From NCBI GenBank assembly GCA_934650975.1, contig CAKUFW010000003.1, positions 1 to 63,088 of the forward strand: a stretch of 63,088 nucleotides of DNA, written 5' to 3'. Each line of letters starts with the position of its first letter. The stretch's first letter is position 1. The notes beneath the pieces were generated by a model. That model saw nothing but the letters and a program-made list of their open reading frames with translations, was not told the DNA's origin and did no database searches. Shown one piece after another: positions 56,138-63,088 of the stretch. Made by a program: the position numbers and the translations under genes. Source of the stretch: an uncultured Collinsella sp. GTDB taxonomy: Bacteria > Actinomycetota > Coriobacteriia > Coriobacteriales > Coriobacteriaceae.

Positions 56138-57238
56138 ATGGCTGCAATTTTCAATAGCCCCAGCAAGTACATCCAGGGTCCGGACGAGCTCGCCAAGCTC
56201 GGCTCCTATGTCGAGCCGCTCGGCGCTAAGGCCCTCGTCATCGTGACGCCCTCGGGCAAGAAGCGCGTCGGTGCCAAGATCGAGGGCGGTTTTGCCGAGG
56301 CTAAGGCCGAGCTGCTGTGTGAGGACTTTAACGGCGAGTGCTCCAAGGGCGAGGTCGACCGTTTGGTGGCGCTCGCGCGCGACAACGGCTGCGACATCAT
56401 CGTCGGCGTCGGTGGCGGCAAGATCCTCGACACCGCGAAGGCCGTTGCCTACTACCTGGAGTCTCCGGTCATCATTTGCCCCACCATCGCTTCGACCGAT
56501 GCCCCGTGCTCGGCGCTCTCGGTGCTCTACACCGATGACGGCCAGTTCGACAAGTACCTGTTCCTTAAGGCGAACCCCAATATCGTCCTTATGGACACCA
56601 CGGTCATCGCCGCAAGCCCGGTGCGCCTGACGGTGGCGGGCATGGGTGATGCGCTCGCAACCTACTTTGAGGCTCAGGCGACGCATGATGCCGACGGTGG
56701 TACCTGTGCTGGCGGCAAGGGCGGTATGGCCGGCCTGGCGCTCGCCAAGCTCTGCTACGAGACGCTCATGGCCGATGGCGTCAAGGCCAAGGTCGCCCTG
56801 GAGAAGGGTGCTCTGACGCCTGCCGTCGAGCATATCATCGAGGCCAACACGCTGCTCTCCGGTATTGGCTTTGAGAGTTCCGGCCTTGCTGCCGCGCACG
56901 CCATTCACAACGGCCTGACGCTGCTGCCCGAGTGCCACGGCATGTACCACGGCGAGAAGGTCGCCTTTGGCACCATCGTCCAGCTGGTGCTCGAGGATGC
57001 TCCGACCGAGAAGCTCGAGGAGGTCTTGGGCTTCTGCATCGAGCTGGGTCTTCCCGTTACGATGAAGGAGCTCGGCGTTGCCGAGTTTACGCGCGAGCAG
57101 GCCATGATCGTTGCCGAGGCCGCCTGCGCACCCGAGGACACCATGTGCAACATGCCGTTTGAGGTAACGCCCGAGATGGTCGCAAACGCCATTCTGGGCG
57201 CCGACGCACTGGGTCACTACTACCTCATGGACGAGTAG
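56138..57238 (+). CDS. gldA: Glycerol dehydrogenase
   Basis: 366 residues, iron-type alcohol dehydrogenase fold: GVGGGKILDTAKAVAYY, CPTIASTDAPCSALSV, the metal-ligand region VAGMGDALATYFEAQ and LAAAHAIHNGLT. It oxidises glycerol to dihydroxyacetone with NAD, or runs in reverse. Starts soon after the previous terminator with a TTTAGAGAATGGGATAGTT leader, in its own unit, and ends before another terminator. Confidence 0.9.
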   Translation: MAAIFNSPSKYIQGPDELAKLGSYVEPLGAKALVIVTPSGKKRVGAKIEGGFAEAKAELLCEDFNGECSKGEVDRLVALARDNGCDIIVGVGGGKILDTAKAVAYYLESPVIICPTIASTDAPCSALSVLYTDDGQFDKYLFLKANPNIVLMDTTVIAASPVRLTVAGMGDALATYFEAQATHDADGGTCAGGKGGMAGLALAKLCYETLMADGVKAKVALEKGALTPAVEHIIEANTLLSGIGFESSGLAAAHAIHNGLTLLPECHGMYHGEKVAFGTIVQLVLEDAPTEKLEEVLGFCIELGLPVTMKELGVAEFTREQAMIVAEAACAPEDTMCNMPFEVTPEMVANAILGADALGHYYLMDE

Positions 57239-57267
57239 TTCAGGCGAATAGTTTAATCGACGAACAA

Positions 57268-57300
57268 GGGGCAAGGTCGACAGCGGCTTTGCCCCTTTTT
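57268..57300 (+). terminator. Intrinsic terminator of gldA
   Basis: GGGGCAA (57268-57274) pairs with TTGCCCC (57289-57295), followed by TTTTT. Confidence 0.85.
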
Positions 57301-57339
57301 GCATTGGTTCAAAGTAACCTGACCCCAATGCACCGGGGT

Positions 57340-57368
57340 GGTGCAAAGGGGACAGGTTTGTTTGCACC
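57340..57368. repeat. REP-like hairpin with GGGGACAGG core
   Basis: GGTGCAAA (57340-57347) and TTTGCACC (57361-57368) pair around a loop containing GGGGACAGG. The same core occurs in the hairpin at 49948-49980. Located between convergent genes. Confidence 0.5.
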
Positions 57369-57417
57369 AAAGAGGGCGGGGCGGACTCATGGCGAGATCT
57401 GTCCCGCCCTTGTTTGT

Positions 57418-58374
57418 CTATAGCTCGCAGACGTTCTGCGTGCGGTCCTCAACGTAGGCGACAACGTTGTCGAACTCGATCTTGGCGCGGCGCTGCATGG
57501 CCTCGTGCGTAAGGAAGCCAACGTGCGGCGTAAAGATGCAGTTCTTGGCGTTGACGAGGGCGTAGTCGGCAGGAATCGGCGGCTCCATATCAAAGACGTC
57601 GATACCGGCACCGGCGAGCTTGCCGTCGTTGAGCGCCTGGGCGAGGGCATCGTTGTCCACGATGGCGCCGCGAGCGCAGTTGATAAAGACGGCGCCGTCC
57701 TTCATCTGGGCGAATTGCTCGGCACCAAAGCTCTTGCGCGTGGCGTCGTTGTTAGGCAGATGCAGACTCACGATATCGGACTCGGCGAGCAGCTGCTCGA
57801 GCGAGACCTGCTCAATGCCGGCCTCTGCAGCTTCCGCGTGCTCATGGCGCGCATAGCCCAGCACGCGGGCGCCAAAGGCCTTAAAGAGGCGACCCGTGGC
57901 GCAGCCGATCTTGCCGCAGCCCACGATGCCTACGGTCTTGCCGCAGATCTCGGTGCCCACAAGGCCGGCGCTCGTCTGACCGGCGCGAACGGCGGCATCG
58001 GCGGCACCTACCTTGCGCAGCACGTCGATAGTAAGGCCAAGGGTGAGCTCGGCGACCGAAACGTCGGAGTAGCCGGCACAGTTGCGCACCTCAACACCGC
58101 GCTCGCGGCAGGCGGAAAGCCCCACGTGATCGATGCCGGTAAAGGCGACGGCGATCATCTTGAGCGCATCGGCGCCGGCGACGACCTCGGCAGGGTAGGG
58201 GTTGTTGGCGATCATGACGACCTCGGCGCCCTCGCTGCGACGGGCGAGTTCCGCCGGATCGGTGGTCTTGCTGTCAAAGTAGACAAACTCGTGGCCAGCT
58301 TCCTTGAGCGGTGTGGCAAGCTCGTCGATGGTCTGCGTGGGAACTCCCAGGGGTTCTAGCAGTGCGATTTTCAT
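57418..58374 (-). CDS. D-2-hydroxyacid dehydrogenase family protein
   Basis: 318 residues. NAD-binding GIVGCGKIGCATGRLF follows the substrate part; catalytic Arg is in INCARGAIVDND, Glu and His in EPPIPADYAL and TPHVGFLTHEAM. The family includes lactate, glycerate and phosphoglycerate dehydrogenases; the substrate is not clear from sequence. ATG 58374 has GAGGAG upstream, and the longer frame is not coding. Confidence 0.88.
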   Translation of the reverse strand: MKIALLEPLGVPTQTIDELATPLKEAGHEFVYFDSKTTDPAELARRSEGAEVVMIANNPYPAEVVAGADALKMIAVAFTGIDHVGLSACRERGVEVRNCAGYSDVSVAELTLGLTIDVLRKVGAADAAVRAGQTSAGLVGTEICGKTVGIVGCGKIGCATGRLFKAFGARVLGYARHEHAEAAEAGIEQVSLEQLLAESDIVSLHLPNNDATRKSFGAEQFAQMKDGAVFINCARGAIVDNDALAQALNDGKLAGAGIDVFDMEPPIPADYALVNAKNCIFTPHVGFLTHEAMQRRAKIEFDNVVAYVEDRTQNVCEL

Positions 58375-58531
58375 TTTCGTTCTCCTCGGAACAAATCTAT
58401 GCGATAGGGCTGGTAATAGATTGTAGGGTTGTTTACCGCTAAAGAAGCTGCGCGTGTAATTTGCTCGAGGCGTGGGCCGATAGCGTATCATTATCACTTG
58501 CTTGTTTGCACTGCTCAGGGAGGGGCCGCGC

Positions 58532-59785
58532 ATGGCGCAGGAACACGATCTGTTTGATGACATTATCGAGATCAGCAAGGGTTTCGATTTTCTTAAAAAC
58601 CCGCTTGGCGGCGTGACCGACGCGCTCGATCCGTCGGCGCCGCAGTGGAATCCTGCCGATTATAAGGAGCGTCCGCGCGGAAATACCATTCCGTGCCTAG
58701 CCTGCAAAAACGAGAAGAGCGGTTGCACCGCGTGCATGGACGTGTGCCCGGTCAACGCTATCGAGGTCGAGGAAGACGCTATCGAAATCCTCGACACCTG
58801 CCGCAAGTGCGGCCTGTGCGCCGCCGCTTGCCCGACCGAGGCGATTATCTCGCCGCGCCTGGCGCCCAAAAACCTCTACGACGATATTGTCTCGGCGGCC
58901 ACGAGCCACGAGACCGCCTATGTTACCTGCACACGTGCGTTGAAGCGCATGCCGCGCGAGAACGAGGTCGTCGTTGCCTGCGTGGGCGACATTACGGCCG
59001 AGACCTGGTTCTCGGTGCTGGCCGACTATCCCAACGTGAGCGTCTATCTGCCGCTGGGCGTGTGCGATAAATGCCGCAACACCGGTGGCGAGGATATTCT
59101 GGGCGAGGCCATTGCCACCGCCGAGGAGTGGGCCGGCGCGGGCATGGGCCTGGAAGTCGACCCCAAGAGCCTCAAGTGCCATAAGCGCCGCGAGTATGAG
59201 CGCAAGGAGTACATGGAAAAGATCGCCCGCACCACGGGCCTGACCGTGACCAAGCTCAACCCGGCAACGGCGGCACTGGCATCGGTGACGCAGAAGCTGA
59301 AGGCTCACCGTCATCAGATTACCCAGCTTGAGCGCACGCTTAACACCATGTGCGGCACCACGACGACCAAGCGCCGCCGTACGCTGACGCACGGGCGCCA
59401 GCTGGTGCTCTCGACGCTGCAGAATCACCCCGAGCTTGCCCAGAACATGCAGGTGAGTACGCCGGAGTGCGATTTTGACAAGTGCACGTCGTGCGGCGAG
59501 TGCGTCAACGTGTGCCCCACGTTTGCCTGCGATCTGGTGGGAAGCGGCCGCTTTGCGCTGGAGTCAACGTATTGCCTGGGTTGCGGCGCCTGCGTCAAGG
59601 TCTGCCCCGAGCATGCGCTTAAGCTCGTTGAGCACGATGCGTCCAATCTGGTCGTCGTTGATCCCGAAGCCGAGGAAAAGGCCGCCCAGAAGGCCAAGGC
59701 CCACGAAGAGGCCGAGAAGGTCAAGGCCGAGGCAAAGGCGAAGCTCGATAAGATGCTCGACCAAGTGGAGAAGCTCGCGGACTAG
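58532..59785 (+). CDS. 4Fe-4S polyferredoxin-type protein
   Basis: 417 residues. Two N-terminal cluster sites (CxxC-x5-CxxCxxxCP in ACKNEKSGCTACMDVCP and CRKCGLCAAACP) and two C-terminal ones (CTSCGECVNVCP and CLGCGACVKVCP), with a middle domain containing CDKCRNTGGEDILG. An acidic/Lys helical tail ends the protein. It probably passes electrons to an unknown partner. ATG 58532 has GGGAGGGG upstream. Confidence 0.85.
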   Translation: MAQEHDLFDDIIEISKGFDFLKNPLGGVTDALDPSAPQWNPADYKERPRGNTIPCLACKNEKSGCTACMDVCPVNAIEVEEDAIEILDTCRKCGLCAAACPTEAIISPRLAPKNLYDDIVSAATSHETAYVTCTRALKRMPRENEVVVACVGDITAETWFSVLADYPNVSVYLPLGVCDKCRNTGGEDILGEAIATAEEWAGAGMGLEVDPKSLKCHKRREYERKEYMEKIARTTGLTVTKLNPATAALASVTQKLKAHRHQITQLERTLNTMCGTTTTKRRRTLTHGRQLVLSTLQNHPELAQNMQVSTPECDFDKCTSCGECVNVCPTFACDLVGSGRFALESTYCLGCGACVKVCPEHALKLVEHDASNLVVVDPEAEEKAAQKAKAHEEAEKVKAEAKAKLDKMLDQVEKLAD

Positions 59786-59899
59786 CTAGCGAGCCTAATC
59801 TCTGCTTCATTTGCGCCGCCGTGGTGTCTGGGTTCGCCCGGATGCTGCGGCGGCGCTATACTTATGCAGTTTGAAATACTTGTACCAAAAGGAGCTGTC

Positions 59900-60976
<1,077 letters not shown>

Positions 60977-60987
60977 GGACGACGCAT

Positions 60988-61371
60988 ATGTTCAAATATG
61001 GAAAAAAGGCCGGCTATATGGGCATCGCGCTGCTCGTGCTCGCGGTGCTTCCGCTCGTGGTTGCGGCGTGCGTCCTTCCCAACATTGGACCCGAGGTGGC
61101 AACGAAGTTCAACGCCGCTGGCGAGGCAACGCGCTGGGGCAAGAGCTACGAGCTGCTGGCGCTGCCGGTGCTCAACCTGCTGCTCGGCGTGGCGACGTAC
61201 TTTACCGCCGGTCGTCAGGCTAAGAACAACGACGACTCTGCTGTGATGGCGCGACTAACGTGTGAGCGTTATCTGCGCAACGGCTGCATCACGGGCGTGT
61301 TTCTCAATGTGATTAACGTCTACTTTATGTATTCGGCAATTACCGGTACGGGCTTTGGGCTGGGGTTCTAG
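60988..61371 (+). CDS. DUF1648-type membrane protein
   Basis: 127 residues; three hydrophobic helices (GIALLVLAVLPLVVAACVLP, LLALPVLNLLLGVATYF and GVFLNVINVYFMYS) with the phrase PNIGPEVATKFNAAGEATRW, the DUF1648/SdpI N-terminal signature. Starts 11 nt after ychF, so it is probably co-transcribed. Role unknown. Confidence 0.78.
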   Translation: MFKYGKKAGYMGIALLVLAVLPLVVAACVLPNIGPEVATKFNAAGEATRWGKSYELLALPVLNLLLGVATYFTAGRQAKNNDDSAVMARLTCERYLRNGCITGVFLNVINVYFMYSAITGTGFGLGF

Positions 61372-61380
61372 CTTGCCCCT

Positions 61381-61770
61381 CTAGGCAACGAGCCTGCAAG
61401 CATATTCGATGGCTGCTGCGAGGCCGCCGCTCGATCGTGGTTTAAAGACCACGTCGGCGGCGGCCTCGTTTTCGTAACTCGCGCCGCGGAGGGTCAGGGC
61501 GACGGCGGCTTCCATCAACAGGGGAAGGCCGTGCTGCGTGGTGGCGATAACGGCGGTCTGGTCGAGTGTGCAGCTGTGCTGTTGGCAAAGTGATGCGAGC
61601 TCGCCTTGCTTTGGGTTGGGGAGCAGCACCGCGTCAACGCGACTTAATAACAGCGTGAAGGCGGTGCGTTCGTCGGGTGTGAACTGGTCGGCCTCGATAA
61701 CGACAAGAGCAATCGGCGTGTCGCGCCGGCGGCAATCTGCGCGCCGTACGTAAATCGAAGAACCCGACAT
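61381..61770 (-). CDS. Hypothetical protein, perhaps remnant of a HAD-like hydrolase
   Basis: 129 residues. The second half (VIATTQHGLPLLMEAAVALTLRG, then AAADVVFKPRSSGGLAAAI) resembles the C-terminal part of Cof-type HAD phosphatases, but the N-terminal DxD motif is missing. CAGGAG precedes ATG 61770. Divergent from the XRE regulator, with the 26-bp palindrome between, so likely under its control. Confidence 0.55.
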   Translation of the reverse strand: MSGSSIYVRRADCRRRDTPIALVVIEADQFTPDERTAFTLLLSRVDAVLLPNPKQGELASLCQQHSCTLDQTAVIATTQHGLPLLMEAAVALTLRGASYENEAAADVVFKPRSSGGLAAAIEYACRLVA

Positions 61771-61792
61771 AGAAAACTCCTGTGTATTCGGC

Positions 61793-61818
61793 AAAACGTA
61801 AACTATAGTTTACGTTTT
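61793..61818. promoter_or_regulatory. Perfect 26-bp palindromic operator
   Basis: AAAACGTAAACTA joined to its exact reverse complement. It lies 22 nt before the minus-strand start and 28 nt before the XRE gene start, where it can overlap both promoters. Most likely bound by the XRE protein. Confidence 0.8.
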
Positions 61819-61846
61819 TGTTCGGCTCCATTTCAAACTCGGCTGC

Positions 61847-62065
61847 ATGGACGAACGTGCGAAACAGATTCTTGGCAAGCGAGTCGAACAGACACGCAGG
61901 GACCTTGGTATCTCCAAGGTCGATTTTTGTGTGGCAACAGGAATCAGCCGCCCCTACCTCGACCGAATCGAAGACGGAACGGCAAACTTCACACTTAAAG
62001 TTCTATTTAAGATTGCGCCCGCACTCGGCATGACGGTGTCAGAGCTTCTCGAGGGCATTGAATAG
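61847..62065 (+). CDS. XRE-family transcriptional regulator
   Basis: 72 residues, practically only a helix-turn-helix domain: ISKVDFCVATGISRPYLDRIEDG, then FKIAPALGMTVSELLEGI. The short size is typical of stand-alone repressors. A perfect palindrome just upstream suggests autoregulation and control of the divergent gene. No obvious ribosome binding site is seen before ATG 61847; translation may be leaderless or nearly so. Confidence 0.85.
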   Translation: MDERAKQILGKRVEQTRRDLGISKVDFCVATGISRPYLDRIEDGTANFTLKVLFKIAPALGMTVSELLEGIE

Positions 62066-62086
62066 GGGATACCGGTCGATATCTGA

Positions 62087-63088
62087 TTACGCCATCGGGA
62101 TGCGGTCGTGGTTGACCTGGCTGTAGAACAGGCGCTGGATTTCGGCAGCGTCGCGCGACTGGCCGAGCGCCCACATGGTTTTGGCTACGAGTGTTTCGGT
62201 CGTCATATCGTCGCCACGCAAAATGCCCGGATGATCGGCGTAAGCGCGGCCGACCTCGTAGACGCCCAAGTCCAGACCCTCCTCGGGCACCTGCGTAGTC
62301 ATAACGACGGTGCGGCCCGAATCGACCCAGCGGAAAATTGCCTCCTGGAACGATTCGCCCGACTCTCCAAACTCCGGGATGCCGCCAATGCCAAAGGTCT
62401 CCAGAATCACGGCATCGTAGCTGTCGGCCAGAGCGTCCAGAATGCCAGGGTTTACGCCGGGCGTGAGTTTGAGCACAAAAACGCGCGGGTCGATGTTGTC
62501 GTAGAAACGCACCGGGTTTTCTCCCTGATGCGCGCCGTGAAGCCCGTTACGCACAATGCGAGCGTTGCGGATGTAGGCGATGGGCGGATAGTTCACGCTA
62601 ATAAATGCGTTAAAGCTCATGGTGCGCTGCTTGCGGGCGCGCGTACCGGCAATGGCCACGCCGCCAAACACGATCGAGACATCGTGCGAATGCTCGTCAA
62701 GCGCATAGAGAAGGCTCTGATACAGGTTGAGCTTGGCGTCGGTAAAGGGATTGCCCATGGGCTTTTGCGATCCGGTGAGCACGATGGGCTTGGGGCTGTC
62801 CTGAATCAGGTAGGAAAGCGCTGCCGCGGTGTAGCTCATGGTATCGGTGCCGTGCAGAATCACGAAGCCGTCGTGGCCGGCATAACCCTCGACGATGACG
62901 TCGCGGATACGCATCCAGTCACTGGGGCGCATATTGGTGCTGTCGATGTTCATGGGCTGCACGACGTCGAGCTCGCAGAGGCCCGAGATCTCGGGGACGC
63001 TCTGGGCGAGTTCCTCACCGGTCAGGGCGGGGGAGAGGCCGTTGCCGTCCTCGGTCGATGCGATGGTGCCGCCCGTGGCGATGAGAAG
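62087..63088 (-). CDS. ansA: L-asparaginase, cut by the right edge
   Basis: 334 residues visible, open at the right edge. The N-terminal threonine motif TGGTIAS is within the first ten visible residues, so only a few residues are missing. The second motif HGTDTMSYTAAALS holds the catalytic Thr-Asp pair, and VLTGSQKPM follows. Fits type I (cytoplasmic) asparaginases that convert asparagine to aspartate and ammonia. Converges with the XRE gene. Confidence 0.93.
   Translation of the reverse strand, partial: LLIATGGTIASTEDGNGLSPALTGEELAQSVPEISGLCELDVVQPMNIDSTNMRPSDWMRIRDVIVEGYAGHDGFVILHGTDTMSYTAAALSYLIQDSPKPIVLTGSQKPMGNPFTDAKLNLYQSLLYALDEHSHDVSIVFGGVAIAGTRARKQRTMSFNAFISVNYPPIAYIRNARIVRNGLHGAHQGENPVRFYDNIDPRVFVLKLTPGVNPGILDALADSYDAVILETFGIGGIPEFGESGESFQEAIFRWVDSGRTVVMTTQVPEEGLDLGVYEVGRAYADHPGILRGDDMTTETLVAKTMWALGQSRDAAEIQRLFYSQVNHDRIPMA

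Overview
The window reads as chromosome of a high-GC gut actinobacterium of the Coriobacteriia, most likely Collinsella or a close relative. This is judged from gene content (type III glutamine synthetase, a fused MurT-GatD protein, iron-dependent alcohol and glycerol dehydrogenases, a methionine synthase with a separate reactivation protein) and not from a database search. A 42.4 kb prophage is inserted at the 3' end of a tRNA-Glu gene.

Left flank (1-7380): a minus-strand gene runs off the left edge. It is followed by a minus-strand methionine operon (metF, a stand-alone methionine synthase reactivation protein, metH), then plus-strand glnA with a terminator, a 210-bp element bounded by 30-bp inverted repeats, a tRNA-like scrap, and the original terminator of tRNA-Glu, now 42 kb from its gene.

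Prophage (7381-49816, between two copies of the 9-bp core AAATGGTGC): a siphovirus. The late genes are on the minus strand and read right to left: small and large terminase, portal, MuF-type minor head protein with a RelA/SpoT-like C-terminal domain, scaffold, decoration protein, gpE-like capsid, connectors, tail tube, tail chaperones joined by a -1 frameshift site (TTTTTTA), tape measure, tail tip, stalk, receptor-binding protein, then lysis genes. A complete diversity-generating retroelement (DGR) sits at the end of the tail module: target gene with variable repeat, stem-loop, Avd-like gene, template repeat and reverse transcriptase. Template and variable repeat differ at 13 of 127 positions, and 12 of these are adenines of the coding strand. 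A plus-strand island (33505-35917) starts from a region with three copies of an 18-bp operator. The early minus-strand genes (35958-47594) encode small proteins, a MazG-like protein, a broken cytosine methyltransferase, a helicase loader, SSB, ERF, DUF1351 and RusA. A divergent pair of HTH regulators around a second operator triplet and a large serine integrase complete the element. The integrase reading frame ends inside the tRNA gene.

Right flank (49811-63088): tRNA-Glu, the MurT-GatD fusion, two TPR-like proteins, two iron-type dehydrogenases, a D-2-hydroxyacid dehydrogenase, a polyferredoxin, ychF, a small membrane protein, a divergent XRE regulator with a perfect 26-bp palindromic operator, and an L-asparaginase gene cut by the right edge.

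The points most worth a second look are the DGR with its downstream stem-loop, the MuF-RelA/SpoT fusion with its overlapping 69-codon neighbour, the two 9-nt homopolymer runs that decide the ends of the reverse transcriptase and the methyltransferase, and the att arrangement, which changes the integrase C-terminus on integration.
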